From an uncultured Marinifilum sp. (GTDB lineage Bacteria > Bacteroidota > Bacteroidia > Bacteroidales > Marinifilaceae), in contig NZ_OY781918.1 in assembly GCF_963677195.1 (NCBI RefSeq), positions 3,088,923 to 3,152,922 on the forward strand: a DNA stretch of 64,000 bases, read 5' to 3'. Each line of letters opens with the position of its first letter. Within the stretch, counting starts at the first letter, position 1. The position numbers and the translations under genes were made by a program. Under the pieces are notes generated by a model. The model was given only the letters and a program-made list of their open reading frames with translations. It searched no databases and had not been told where the DNA came from. This document shows positions 27,677 through 36,166 of the stretch, piece by piece.

Positions 27677-27865
27677 TGCTAACAAAAGCTAAATTTCATG
27701 GGCGGTGATGAGCAGTTTGAAAGTTTGGTTCAATTAAGAAACACCAGCAAGCCACTTTAATTGGTTTGTTTAAAAATATAAGCAAATTTAATCGGCTTGC
27801 TTTCGCGCGGTTTGAAAAGGTTAATTCTTTTAAATCGCCCACGAAACTTAGCAAGACCGTTGGCA
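27677..27865 (+). other. attC 11 (ends cassette 11), 189 bp, long type
   Basis: ATTGCTAAC complements GTTAGCAAT at 26550. A second GCTAACG 14 bases upstream (27663) may be a decoy or an older end. Confidence 0.88.
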
Positions 27866-27889
27866 GCAAGCTAAGAAACATACTGCATA

Positions 27890-28750
27890 ATGAGATACTT
27901 TAAGCGAAAATGGAATGAAACAAGAGGTGACCAATTTGATGATTGGGGGACTTCATTGTATTTTCTGGAAACGGATGATTCAGGATTACCATCTCGACAG
28001 ATAGAAAAGTATGATAACGGGATTGTCCTCAAATATGACTCTGATAAAGCAGAAGATGTTTACGGAGGATTAGGTGACCAAGAATTGGATTTAGAAGAAT
28101 TTAACGAATTTGAAATCTCAAAGACTGATTTTGAAAAGGAGTGGAAATCTAAAGCAAAAAAATTTGTCGTAAGTAAATCAATTGGAGTATTGTTTCAAGA
28201 TGACCAATTTGAAGACTGGTGGGAGGCTGAGCCAAGGGAAATTCCTTTTTTTGACAATAAGAAAATAAAAATCACATTCATGGATTTGGTCTCGACAGAT
28301 GATACCGAGTTTATCGAAGAAGCAGACCAAGCGTTGGGACAATTTCTTTCAAAAACGGAGAATGATAGAAAAGGATTATCAGACTTAACATTTAAACATT
28401 GCATTGACTTTTTAAATGCTGTTGATTACGGAGACGAAGATGGTAAGCTAAGACAAATTAAGGATAAGAGCGATATCTGGAATTATGTATATCCAAAAGA
28501 TATTTTTGTGGCACGCAGAGACCGTCGTGATGAAAATATTTACATCAACTTGACATGTGAATGTGAGTGGGAAAAAGAGCATGGATTGCAACTTGTATTT
28601 AGACAAGGAAAGAGGTTGACCAGAATAAGTGAACAAGATGGACACTTAACTGAATCAGATGCCTATGATAAACCAGATAAAGAAGATAAATTACTTAATG
28701 CCTATATAAAGGAATTTAATAAAAAACCTTGGTGGAAACGGAGGAAGTAA
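27890..28750 (+). CDS. DUF6881-like plus DUF6985-like protein, immunity-type (cassette 12)
   Basis: 286 residues. The N-terminal part (MRYFKRKWNET, LYFLETDDSGLPSRQIEKYDNG) resembles DUF6881. The C-terminal part (IWNYVYPKDIFVARRDRRDENIYINLTCECEWEKEHGLQLVFRQGKRLTRISEQDGHLT) resembles DUF6985. From memory these occur among immunity-type proteins beside polymorphic toxins. No toxin is present in this cassette, so if it is an immunity protein it is an orphan. No signal peptide, so it is cytoplasmic. Confidence 0.65.
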   Translation: MRYFKRKWNETRGDQFDDWGTSLYFLETDDSGLPSRQIEKYDNGIVLKYDSDKAEDVYGGLGDQELDLEEFNEFEISKTDFEKEWKSKAKKFVVSKSIGVLFQDDQFEDWWEAEPREIPFFDNKKIKITFMDLVSTDDTEFIEEADQALGQFLSKTENDRKGLSDLTFKHCIDFLNAVDYGDEDGKLRQIKDKSDIWNYVYPKDIFVARRDRRDENIYINLTCECEWEKEHGLQLVFRQGKRLTRISEQDGHLTESDAYDKPDKEDKLLNAYIKEFNKKPWWKRRK

Positions 28751-28757
28751 AGCCAGC

Positions 28758-28888
28758 TGCCAACAAAAAATATAGGTCATTTGGCGGATAGTGCTATTTT
28801 TGAACATGGTCACATTTAATAAAAAATATAGCGGTTTGATAGGTGGGTGTTTCAATATGCCAAACGCCCCATATTCAAAGCGTTGTGC
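28758..28888 (+). other. attC 12 (ends cassette 12), 131 bp, short type
   Basis: GCTGCCAAC complements GTTGGCAGC at 27859. Arms ATATAGGTCATTTGGCGG / GCCAAACGCCCCATAT; loop AGCGGTTTGATAGG. Same family as attC 30. Confidence 0.9.
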
Positions 28889-28912
28889 TTCATTACCAGA
28901 AACCGCTAACCA

Positions 28913-29677
28913 ATGATAAAATTCTTTAGAAAAATTAGACAAAAAATGCTGACTGAAAACAAATTCAGTAAGTACTTGATTTATGCAATCGGAGAAATTA
29001 TCCTTGTTGTTATTGGGATTTTAATTGCGCTTTCTATAAATAATTGGAATGAAAATTCTAACCAAGATAAATTGGAATTAGAAGCATTAAAAAATTTAAG
29101 AGAGGATTTTAATTTTAATCTTTCAGAGTTAATTCGTATTGATAGTGTGAATACAAAAAATATCAAATCTTGTGTACAAATACTCAACCACACTGGTAAA
29201 AGATATACAGAAGAGTTTATTTTGGAAAAACACTTAAATGCTGCTACTGCATCACCAGATTATAGTGCTAAAAATGGTTTTCTAAACGATTTAATAAGTT
29301 CAGGAAATCTTGGTTTAATAAAAAATAGTGTTTTACGTAATCTTTTATCATCTTGGCTTACTGAATTATCTGAATTAACATTAAGAGAAGAAGCCTCGCA
29401 AAAAACCGATTTTGAATTGATTGATTTTATTATTAAAAATGGTAGTTATCTGAATGTTGATGAAATAGTAGGTTTTAATAACAACTTGAATATAAAATTA
29501 CCTAAATCTGGATTTGAAATTGATAATAACCAAATGCTAAAAATACCAGAATTTGAAAATAGAATTGAAAATCAAATTATCTTTTTCAACATTGCAACTG
29601 AAAAATATCTGGTTTGTATGAACTTGAACAAGGAAATACTTCAACTTCTGGAATCTGAAATAAAAACGAAAAAATAA
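28913..29677 (+). CDS. DUF6090-family membrane-anchored protein (cassette 13)
   Basis: 254 residues. The N-terminus KFFRKIRQKMLTENKFSKYLIYAIGEIILVVIGILIALSINNWNE is typical of the Bacteroidota family DUF6090: one membrane helix at about residues 24-43, then a long helical extracytoplasmic part. Such genes are frequent in Bacteroidota accessory DNA. Function unknown. Confidence 0.78.
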   Translation: MIKFFRKIRQKMLTENKFSKYLIYAIGEIILVVIGILIALSINNWNENSNQDKLELEALKNLREDFNFNLSELIRIDSVNTKNIKSCVQILNHTGKRYTEEFILEKHLNAATASPDYSAKNGFLNDLISSGNLGLIKNSVLRNLLSSWLTELSELTLREEASQKTDFELIDFIIKNGSYLNVDEIVGFNNNLNIKLPKSGFEIDNNQMLKIPEFENRIENQIIFFNIATEKYLVCMNLNKEILQLLESEIKTKK

Positions 29678-29682
29678 CGAAA

Positions 29683-29813
29683 GCACAACAATGGCTATAA
29701 GTAATTGCTTGTTCTCGCCTACTTTTGAAAATCCTCGCGGATTTTCAGTTTGGTGTGTACTTGCAAAGTTAAGTGCTAACCCACGCAACTACTCATAGCC
29801 GAGACCGTTGTGC
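29683..29813 (+). other. attC 13 (ends cassette 13), 131 bp, short type
   Basis: GCACAAC complements GTTGTGC at 28882. Central hairpin GAAAATCC-TCGC-GGATTTTC. Confidence 0.9.
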
Positions 29814-29845
29814 CCCATTGAAGGAGACAGAGAAACCAAGAATGA

Positions 29846-30370
29846 ATGAATAAAATAATTCTGAAAATACTATTGATTATATTTATTGGATTGATTCAAG
29901 CATTTCTAATGACACGATACAATCCTGATTTGATTCCTTTTGAAATTTTCATAGCAATTGGTCTGACTGTTTTTGGGGTTTTAATCGGATTCATTGCTAT
30001 GTTGATTGATTATAATAACAAGAAAGGAAAAAGAAATATTGGACTTTTTGTTATGGTCGCCTTTCTCGCTGGATTTGGGGTTGGAATATTGACGATGCGA
30101 TACCAAAATAATGAAAGACGAGAAAATGCTAACCTGATAATTGGAAAATTAGATTTGTATTTTCAACAGAAAGGAAGCTACCCTGAGAATCTTATTGAAT
30201 TAAAGCCCGGTTATTTAAAAAATATACCAACCAGTAACTGGGGTTTAGAAAAGGTAGATTTTGACTATAAAGTTGATAGCTTGGAAAGATATTATTTGAT
30301 TGATTATAAAGTGGGAACTGGATGCGGTTGGACATATGCCAGTGGAGATGGTTGGCAATTTTACGATTAA
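29846..30370 (+). CDS. Membrane protein with pilin-like C-terminal domain (cassette 14)
   Basis: 174 residues. Three membrane helices (about 3-22, 32-55, 65-85), then NANLIIGKLDLYFQQKGSYPENLIELKPGYLKNIP and YYLIDYKVGTGCGWTYASGDGWQFYD. The GSYPENLIELKPGYL run recalls the globular part of type II/IV pseudopilins, yet the membrane arrangement is not that of a pilin. Function unknown. About 120 bases of non-coding sequence separate it from its attC. Confidence 0.55.
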   Translation: MNKIILKILLIIFIGLIQAFLMTRYNPDLIPFEIFIAIGLTVFGVLIGFIAMLIDYNNKKGKRNIGLFVMVAFLAGFGVGILTMRYQNNERRENANLIIGKLDLYFQQKGSYPENLIELKPGYLKNIPTSNWGLEKVDFDYKVDSLERYYLIDYKVGTGCGWTYASGDGWQFYD

Positions 30371-30491
30371 ATGGACAATAAGATTCTGTAATAATTTAAT
30401 AACAATGACAGACAGCAACCAGATTATTGACGGAAGAAAATAAAAATTAGTGGATTAAATAACTGTTTGATAATAATGATAAACAACGAGG

Positions 30492-30622
30492 GCACAACAA
30501 TGTGTATAGTGCATAAGGGCTTAAGAGGTTTTCGAGCGGTATCGCCCGCATCAAATTTGGGTGGTAACTTGATAGGCTTGAAGTCCGCAATCCCTTACGA
30601 CACCATACACTCAACGTTGTGT
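30492..30622 (+). other. attC 14 (ends cassette 14), 131 bp, short type
   Basis: GGGCACAAC complements GTTGTGCCC at 29807. Arms GTGTATAGTGCATAAGGG / CCCTTACGACACCATACAC. Same family as attC 33. Confidence 0.92.
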
Positions 30623-30657
30623 GGCATATAAAGAGAGTCAGTATAAAATAGAGAGTA

Positions 30658-30975
30658 ATGATTGTAAAATCTGAGAATAAAAAACAAAAAGAATTTAAAG
30701 GAGTGACTTTTGATGTTTTAGCATCAGGCGACAAGTCTATGGTTACTAAAATGAATTATAAAATCGGGGATAACGTACCATTAAATTCTCACCCAAATGA
30801 GCAAAGTGGATATGTGATTTCAGGAGAGCATATTATTCATTTTGGTAGTATAACGGAGAAAATTAAATCTGGCGATAGTTATTGTATTCCAGAAAACGTT
30901 GAACACTCTTGGGAGGTTATAAAAGCTGGAGAGGTGATTGATGTTTTTACTCCACCAAGAAAGGATTATTTATAG
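30658..30975 (+). CDS. Small cupin-domain protein (cassette 15, first gene)
   Basis: 105 residues, one cupin barrel. Motif 1 reads VPLNSHPNEQSGYVISGEHIIHFG and motif 2 SGDSYCIPENVEHSWEVI; the His/Glu ligands (H in NSHPNEQ, E, H in VEHSWE) fit a metal-binding cupin, with one usual histidine replaced by asparagine. Substrate unknown. Shares its cassette with an acetyltransferase starting 21 bases on. Confidence 0.85.
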   Translation: MIVKSENKKQKEFKGVTFDVLASGDKSMVTKMNYKIGDNVPLNSHPNEQSGYVISGEHIIHFGSITEKIKSGDSYCIPENVEHSWEVIKAGEVIDVFTPPRKDYL

Positions 30976-30996
30976 TTACATTATTGCTAGTTGAGT

Positions 30997-31527
30997 ATGA
31001 TTATTCAAACTGAAAGAATTAGAATAAGAGAGATTATTGCTGATGACATTGATTGTTTGTTGGCAATTTATCAAGATTCCGAAAATATGAAGTTTATTCC
31101 AAATTCAGCTTTTAAGTGGAACAAGGAACAACTAACCGAAAAATATGAAAGAATCAATTGCGGTTACAAAAAAGGTTTTGGCATTTTTACAGTTGAACTC
31201 CTTGATGGAGAAATAATCGGTGAAGGAGGATTGTTTGACTCATTTAATAAATTGAATCATCTTGAATTAGGTTATATTATTGACCGTAGATATTGGGGAA
31301 AAGGTTACGGATTAGAGTTGTGTAAATCTTTAATTGAATATGGATTTAGAGAGTTAAAACTGTCAAAATTGACCGCTAGAATGTATAAAGAAAATATTGC
31401 ATCAGTTAGACTTTCTGAGAGATGCGGAATGGCGTTTGTAAATGGAGGAAAAAATGATGATGGGAAAGAATATTGTGAATATGAAATTAGTGCTAATGAA
31501 TTAAATACGCCACACAACAAATTGTAA
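30997..31527 (+). CDS. GNAT-family N-acetyltransferase, RimJ/RimL-like (cassette 15, second gene)
   Basis: 176 residues. Typical RimJ/RimL start (IIQTERIRIREIIADDIDCLLAIYQD), the LGYIIDRRYWGKGYGLELCKSLIEYGF acetyl-CoA loop (GKGYG), and the ARMYKENIASVRLSERCGM end. ATG at 30997 chosen over TTG at 30991. Transfers acetyl to an unknown amine; such genes are frequent integron cargo. Confidence 0.9.
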   Translation: MIIQTERIRIREIIADDIDCLLAIYQDSENMKFIPNSAFKWNKEQLTEKYERINCGYKKGFGIFTVELLDGEIIGEGGLFDSFNKLNHLELGYIIDRRYWGKGYGLELCKSLIEYGFRELKLSKLTARMYKENIASVRLSERCGMAFVNGGKNDDGKEYCEYEISANELNTPHNKL

Positions 31528-31641
31528 ACGTAATGCGGGGAGGAGTGAGTAATTTGAACAAAAGTGAAATAAATAAGCATAGAGCTATTTGAAAGGAAAG
31601 TGCATTAAAACCCGCACTACGCTTACAAGTGGCCGTTACAG
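31512..31641 (+). other. attC 15 (ends cassette 15), 130 bp, short type
   Basis: GCCACACAAC complements GTTGTGTGGC at 30616, ten of ten. Arms TTGTAAACGTAATGCGGGG / ACCCGCACTACGCTTACA. Family shared with attC 25 and 31. The acetyltransferase stop lies just inside. Confidence 0.92.
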
Positions 31642-31979
31642 CCAATTAGTTGGCTAAAGCCTAATTTGTATAAGCCCAAAAACTTTATGGAATTATAGTT
31701 TCGAATTGATTGGGAATTGACACGTAAAAAAAATGAGTAGATTATTTTAATCGGCCTAGCGAGCTGATTTACAAACGCGGCAAGGTGCATATAATAGAGC
31801 AAGGCGCTTATTGTGTAGCATTTTGAGCTAAAAGAATGCAAATTTTTGGTTTGTAACACTCATATCGGGCTTTTTTTCGGAAGCTGATTTGCATACGAAG
31901 GCCTCAGCATCCCATAAAAGTTTTTGTTCTAGCCCATTAAATTTTTCATGTTGAAGTTCGATTGGGGGTTAATAACTGG
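31642..31979 (+). other. Body of gene-less cassette 16, copy 1
   Basis: About 340 bp with no plausible plus-strand frame; a 78-codon minus-strand frame runs out into attC 15 and is probably chance. Begins with the small hairpin AGCCAA-TTAG-TTGGCT (31640-31655). TTGACA at 31717, 17 bases before GATTAT, looks like a sigma70-type promoter but is not of Bacteroidota form. A copy with two differences is at 40184. Possible small RNA or promoter cassette. Confidence 0.5.
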
Positions 31980-32165
31980 CTGTAACACGCTGGCAAAAAG
32001 CATAAGTTTCGATAGTATATTTTAAGGAATGTGAAAATATTAAGTTCCGCCAAACATTTGTTTCAAAAATTTTATTAAGTTTAATGCAGAAACAAATATT
32101 TGGCTCGCTAGAAGTTTTTGAGTTTGTTCACAAATTACTTACGCTTCTTCCAGCCACCGTTGGCA
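31980..32165 (+). other. attC 16 (ends cassette 16), 186 bp, long type
   Basis: TGGCTGTAAC complements GTTACAGCCA at 31635, ten of ten. Inner arms CCGCCAAACATTTGTTTC / GAAACAAATATTTGGC. Differs from its twin attC 27 at about a dozen places although the cassette bodies agree. Confidence 0.9.
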
Positions 32166-32182
32166 TTCATTTAAACTGAACC

Positions 32183-33049
32183 TTGAACGAACTTCACAAA
32201 ATAGAACCGAAATACTCAAAAGCTGAATTAACTGAATTCAAAGATGAAAATCAGTTTATGGATGCTTATGTTGAATTATTAAAGCAAACTATTTCTTTAT
32301 TATTCCTAATAGTTGAAGACAGATATTGCGAAGGAAAAGAAGGGATGCCAAGAAAAATCAATCGAAATGAAGCCATAATTGGCGGAAATCTTACTCGGTT
32401 AATAAAACTAAACACATCATTTCTTGAAAATATTTGCAATGGTAAATTAGAAATTTGTTACATACTGAATAGATGTATAGCTGAAACTGCTATCAATACA
32501 CAATACATGATAGTTGAAGGCGAAGAAAATGTTTTAAGAAATTACATTAAATATTCGCTCATAACTGAAAAAGAATTGTGGAATACAATTAAAGGCAATG
32601 TAGAGGATAGAGATGAAGAAAAACTGCATATTGAGGAAAGAATGCAACAATCAATTGAAAGGGATTTCAACACGTCTGATTTTGATTTAGAAAACGTAAA
32701 TAGAAGCTCAAAATGGAAATCAATTGCAAAAAGAGCTGAATATGTTGCTGGTGACCAATTTTACAAAATTTATTATGGTATAGGTAGTCATGCAATTCAC
32801 GGAAATTGGCAAGATATTTTAATGAATAATTTAACAAAAGAAAATAACGAATTCAAACTAAACCTTGAATGGAATAGACCAAGACCACAGATAATGGATG
32901 GAGCAATCGGAATGAATTTATTATTAACAAAATCTTTTGTAGAAAAAGAGAAATTAAAAGACTCAAAATCTTACTTAGAAAAAACAGAAACTTTAATGAA
33001 TTATCAATCTGATTTATTGGATGAACACGAAAAGTATCTAAAAAAATAA
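32183..33049 (+). CDS. DUF5677-like protein with TTG start (cassette 17)
   Basis: 288 residues. An in-frame stop lies two codons upstream, so TTG at 32183 is the only start that keeps the whole domain; the next ATG would lose 27 residues. LNRCIAETAINTQYMIVEGEENVLRNYIKYSLITE and YYGIGSHAIHGNWQDIL fit DUF5677, a helical family seen near abortive-infection and toxin genes. Biochemical role unknown. Confidence 0.7.
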   Translation: MNELHKIEPKYSKAELTEFKDENQFMDAYVELLKQTISLLFLIVEDRYCEGKEGMPRKINRNEAIIGGNLTRLIKLNTSFLENICNGKLEICYILNRCIAETAINTQYMIVEGEENVLRNYIKYSLITEKELWNTIKGNVEDRDEEKLHIEERMQQSIERDFNTSDFDLENVNRSSKWKSIAKRAEYVAGDQFYKIYYGIGSHAIHGNWQDILMNNLTKENNEFKLNLEWNRPRPQIMDGAIGMNLLLTKSFVEKEKLKDSKSYLEKTETLMNYQSDLLDEHEKYLKK

Positions 33050-33058
33050 AAAACGAAA

Positions 33059-33191
33059 TGCCAACAACGTGTATATTTAATTGCTAGCCAAGTGTTTACT
33101 TGGAAAATGATATAGATTAGCCTATGGTTCGTTTTCTTTTACTAAATTAGTGCTAGACCAACGCAACTAAACATACACGAACACGTTGGCA
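33059..33191 (+). other. attC 17 (ends cassette 17), 133 bp, short type
   Basis: AATGCCAAC complements GTTGGCATT at 32159. Arms ACGTGTAT / ATACACGAACACGTT, the commonest family between 33059 and 38443. Confidence 0.92.
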
Positions 33192-33226
33192 ATAATGTTG
33201 AAAAAAACCGAAACCAAGAACAATAA

Positions 33227-33853
33227 ATGATAAATAAATTTTTAAAAGCAAAACATTGGCAACTTTTCACTTTAATGATTGGAATTCCAATTTTGTTTCA
33301 AATAATAATGATGGGAACAATGTTTTCTAATATCAATTCCGAAACAAATCCTGACCCAACAGAAATGTTTAATATGTTTAAATTTTTCCCAGTAATAATG
33401 ATACTCTACATGGGAGCTTTCTTTGGTTGGTTTTGGTCTATAGCAATTGGATTACAAAAAAAAGTTCCTGAAAACGTAAAAATGAAAACAAAGAAATTTA
33501 AAATATTTTTCTTTATTCCTTTAATATATATTCTCTGTTTTTCTCTTTTTATTGGTGGAATGTTTAGCGGAATAATGCAAAACGGAACTGAACCAAGTGG
33601 AGGATTTGTAGGTGGAATGGTTGTAATAATTCTACCACTTCATTTACTATCAATGTTTGGAATGTTTTACTCTTTGTATTTTGTGGCAAAGACTTTTAAG
33701 ACAGTTGAATTGCAAAAAGAAGTAAGTTTTGGAGAATTTGCAGGTGAATTTTTCATGTTATGGTTTTACTTTATTGGAATTTGGATTATACAACCGAAAA
33801 TTAATAAAATGGTGAAAAATAAAAACACTACTGCCAACAACGTGTATAATTAA
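33227..33853 (+). CDS. Four-helix membrane protein with attC-encoded tail (cassette 18)
   Basis: 208 residues with hydrophobic segments at about 15-33, 50-75, 90-112 and 125-150, plus a fifth near 170-188. No named domain. The last residues TTANNVYN are translated from attC 18; the unrelated membrane protein at 35855 ends TTANTVYN for the same reason. Confidence 0.6.
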   Translation: MINKFLKAKHWQLFTLMIGIPILFQIIMMGTMFSNINSETNPDPTEMFNMFKFFPVIMILYMGAFFGWFWSIAIGLQKKVPENVKMKTKKFKIFFFIPLIYILCFSLFIGGMFSGIMQNGTEPSGGFVGGMVVIILPLHLLSMFGMFYSLYFVAKTFKTVELQKEVSFGEFAGEFFMLWFYFIGIWIIQPKINKMVKNKNTTANNVYN

Positions 33854-34034
33854 TTGCTACGCTAGCTGGTTAAGTGGAAGATCTAGATAAAATTTGTACT
33901 TTTAGTTAACGGAAAAATCCTGCAACTCAACCTTGCGCTTTTTTTCCTCGGAATTTTCGCCGTAAACGGCTCATCCTAGCGCAAAGCGCTTCGGCTGAAA
34001 TTCCGCAACTAAATCATACACAAACACGTTGGCA
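33832..34034 (+). other. attC 18 (ends cassette 18), 203 bp, longest site
   Basis: TGCCAAC complements GTTGGCA at 33185 (seven bases only). Arms ACGTGTATAATTAATTGC / GCAACTAAATCATACAC; an enlarged centre carries GCGCTTTTTTTCC and GCGCAAAGCGC. Confidence 0.87.
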
Positions 34035-34047
34035 AACATTTATAAAA

Positions 34048-34296
34048 TTGGAACTAAAATTTAAAATATTTTATACAATAGTTTATGTAATTGGATTTTT
34101 GCTGATTCGATTTTTATCACCTTTAATGCATGATTATATCAGGAATCAAATAAAAAAAAACAATCCGGATTTAATAAATAAAGCGCCATGGTTTTTTAAA
34201 CAAAAAAAATATCCAATTAGAATATTTGGATTTCTAGTTCTAATATTCATTATTTTAATTTGGACTAATTTCATAACAATTCCATCTGGTAAATGA
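34048..34296 (+). CDS. Small membrane protein, TTG start (cassette 19, first gene)
   Basis: 82 residues, two membrane helices (about 5-24 and 56-78) around the segment KKNNPDLINKAPWFFKQKKYP. Begins with TTG 14 bases into the cassette. ATGA overlap with the Imm22-like gene suggests coupled translation. Function unknown; the pairing with a likely immunity protein may be chance. Confidence 0.5.
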   Translation: MELKFKIFYTIVYVIGFLLIRFLSPLMHDYIRNQIKKNNPDLINKAPWFFKQKKYPIRIFGFLVLIFIILIWTNFITIPSGK

Positions 34297-34703
34297 AAAA
34301 GATAATATGCGTTTGGATCGGAACTTTTGAATCAGAAGATAAGCTCTACACAAACTATCTGAATTTTAATTATGAAAATGAAGACGAGCCTGAATCAGAA
34401 TTCGCTAAAGATTCTGAATTAGAATATTATGATGAGGATTATATGGAAAGTTGGTGGTTTAGCAAACTGGAATTGAATAAACTGACTGAATATAAAGACG
34501 ACTTACTCGACTCTGAATATTTTTTCGATGAACTTATTGCGGAATTAAAAAATAGAGACTTATCAAATCGGAATTCAATTTCGTTCTTATTTGGAGAAAA
34601 TGGAGAAAACGCAACAAATGAAATGCTCTTTGAATACAACGGAATGGAAATGAAAGACAAACCGATTGAGTTTGTTTTTAAAAAAGAATATGAACTGAAA
34701 TAA
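34293..34703 (+). CDS. Imm22-like immunity protein (cassette 19, second gene)
   Basis: 136 residues, very acidic. ICVWIGTFESEDKLYTNYLNFNYE followed by SEFAKDSELEYYDEDYMES matches the Imm22 pattern (W-x-G at the start, S-x-F-x-x-D, YDEDF-like). Proteins of this family neutralise polymorphic toxins. No toxin gene is in this cassette, so it may protect against neighbours' toxins. Confidence 0.72.
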   Translation: MKKIICVWIGTFESEDKLYTNYLNFNYENEDEPESEFAKDSELEYYDEDYMESWWFSKLELNKLTEYKDDLLDSEYFFDELIAELKNRDLSNRNSISFLFGENGENATNEMLFEYNGMEMKDKPIEFVFKKEYELK

Positions 34704-34712
34704 AAAACGATT

Positions 34713-34846
34713 TGCCAACAACGTGTATAACTAATTGCTAGTCAGTGTGTACTCGGAAAATCCTAACGGATTTTCCTAATGGTTAGTTTCTTTTTGCTAA
34801 CTTAGTTCTCGCCAACGCAACTAGCCATTACACGAACACGTTGTAC
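34713..34846 (+). other. attC 19 (ends cassette 19), 134 bp, short type
   Basis: TTTGCCAAC complements GTTGGCAAA at 34028. Central hairpin GGAAAATCC-TAAC-GGATTTTCC. Confidence 0.92.
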
Positions 34847-34858
34847 CACATGCTGAAA

Positions 34859-35392
34859 ATGAAATTTCATAAGCAAATCCATAATGTGATTTTAATTTTA
34901 TGTCTTCTAACAATAATAAGTTGTAACAGAGACAAAAATGATCTTGTAAATAGTATTCCTCAAAATCTGGCTAAAATGAATGTTGATACTACAGTCTCGA
35001 TCTTTCTAACAGAATTAAAAGATTATAATTTTGAAATATGTTATCTATCAGATTGCCTTACTGAAAACAATAAAAACAAACTGTTTCAATGGATTAAAAA
35101 AAGTTATGAACCTGAGGTTCTTTATGGTAGAACTAGTTTTGATAACATATATACATTTGACAAAGAATCTTGGGATTCAGGATGTTCTCCTCAAAAGAAT
35201 AAACCATTAATATTAATAGAATATGTCATTGAAACCAAAAACATTTTGGGTTTTGCTTATAAATCAGGAGGGCTCGCTATTCAAAATAAATTCATTTTAA
35301 TTAACATTAACAAGTCTAATGAAGAACTAATATTGGATAGAAGTTCTGAAAAGCTAACTGATTTAGTTTTTGAATTAACTCAATCGAATTAA
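34859..35392 (+). CDS. Hypothetical lipoprotein (cassette 20)
   Basis: 177 residues from the ATG that best frames the signal peptide; in-frame starts at 34841 and 34850 also exist. Lipobox LLTIISC gives a lipid-modified cysteine at about residue 23. The mature part (FEICYLSDCLTENNKNKLFQWIKKSYEPEVLYG) is not recognised. Probably attached to the inner or outer membrane. Confidence 0.6.
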   Translation: MKFHKQIHNVILILCLLTIISCNRDKNDLVNSIPQNLAKMNVDTTVSIFLTELKDYNFEICYLSDCLTENNKNKLFQWIKKSYEPEVLYGRTSFDNIYTFDKESWDSGCSPQKNKPLILIEYVIETKNILGFAYKSGGLAIQNKFILININKSNEELILDRSSEKLTDLVFELTQSN

Positions 35393-35414
35393 AAAAATTA
35401 ATGCAAAGCACGAG

Positions 35415-35543
35415 GTACAACAACGTGTATAGTTCATTGCTCGGAAATTCCTCTCGGAATTTCTATCGCTTCTGAACAATGGGTTCCCGTTTATTTGCTA
35501 ACTTAGTGCAGACGCAACGAAACCATACACGAACACGTTGGCA
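35415..35543 (+). other. attC 20 (ends cassette 20), 129 bp, short type
   Basis: GGTACAAC complements GTTGTACC at 34840. Arms ACGTGTATAGTTCATTGC / CATACACGAACACGTT; central GGAAATTCC / GGAATTTC. Confidence 0.92.
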
Positions 35544-35560
35544 GTAATTTAAGAACCGAA

Positions 35561-35854
35561 ATGCAAACATTCAAAATCAAAGGAAAAAGATTAAAAAATT
35601 GGAAGACATTTCACTCCGAATTTAAGAAAGAAATGAACTTTCCAGATTATTATGGAGAAAATATGAATGCTTGGATTGACTGCGTGGACGAACTGACTGA
35701 CGAACCAACTATTTTGCAAATTGACAATGGAAAATACCTGAAAGAAAACGAACCCGAATTATTTAAAGCAATTTTGGAATGTGGAGCATTTGTTAATTAC
35801 AGAAAAATAAAGGTCGGAGAAAAGCCGAATTTGATAATTGCAACTGACAATTAA
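35561..35854 (+). CDS. Barstar-family RNase inhibitor (cassette 21, first gene)
   Basis: 97 residues, the usual barstar length. FPDYYGENMNAWIDCVDEL (residues 27-45) is the barstar core that plugs the barnase active site. Inhibits a barnase-type RNase. No such RNase is visible in the window, which again suggests an orphan immunity gene. The next ATG follows its stop directly. Confidence 0.88.
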   Translation: MQTFKIKGKRLKNWKTFHSEFKKEMNFPDYYGENMNAWIDCVDELTDEPTILQIDNGKYLKENEPELFKAILECGAFVNYRKIKVGEKPNLIIATDN

Positions 35855-36166
35855 ATGAAAGAAAGCAAAACTTTAAAATGGATTTTTATTTCGGTTGGCG
35901 GAATTTTAATGTGTCTGATTAGTTTTACGCTAATTTATGATTTATTAATTCCAGACATCTGTTATTATCACACTAACGAAATGAACTCCTTTATGAATTT
36001 TTTTTATAGTGCTGGACCTGCTGACAATGGACATCCAAGTCCGAATTTATTGAATTTGATAATTTCACTAATTATTGGCGGAATTTTAGGATATGGAATT
36101 TATAAATATTTGATAACTAAAAGTAAACGGAAAATAAAAACTACTGCCAACACCGTGTATAATTAA
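35855..36166 (+). CDS. Small membrane protein with attC-encoded tail (cassette 21, second gene)
   Basis: 103 residues, two membrane helices (about 10-30 and 68-90) with a periplasmic loop between them (DICYYHTNEMNSFMNFFYSAGPADNGHP). Starts at the base after the barstar stop. Its end TTANTVYN is read from attC 21. No domain recognised. Confidence 0.55.
   Translation: MKESKTLKWIFISVGGILMCLISFTLIYDLLIPDICYYHTNEMNSFMNFFYSAGPADNGHPSPNLLNLIISLIIGGILGYGIYKYLITKSKRKIKTTANTVYN

Noticed and set aside
31623..31859. 78-residue minus-strand ORF in the gene-less cassette (also at 40159)
   Set aside because: Crosses the cassette boundary into attC sequence, so its start is not a property of the cassette; composition looks random.
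31635..32165. Gene-less cassette as a retron or group II intron remnant
   Set aside because: No reverse transcriptase nearby and no domain V-like hairpin recognised.
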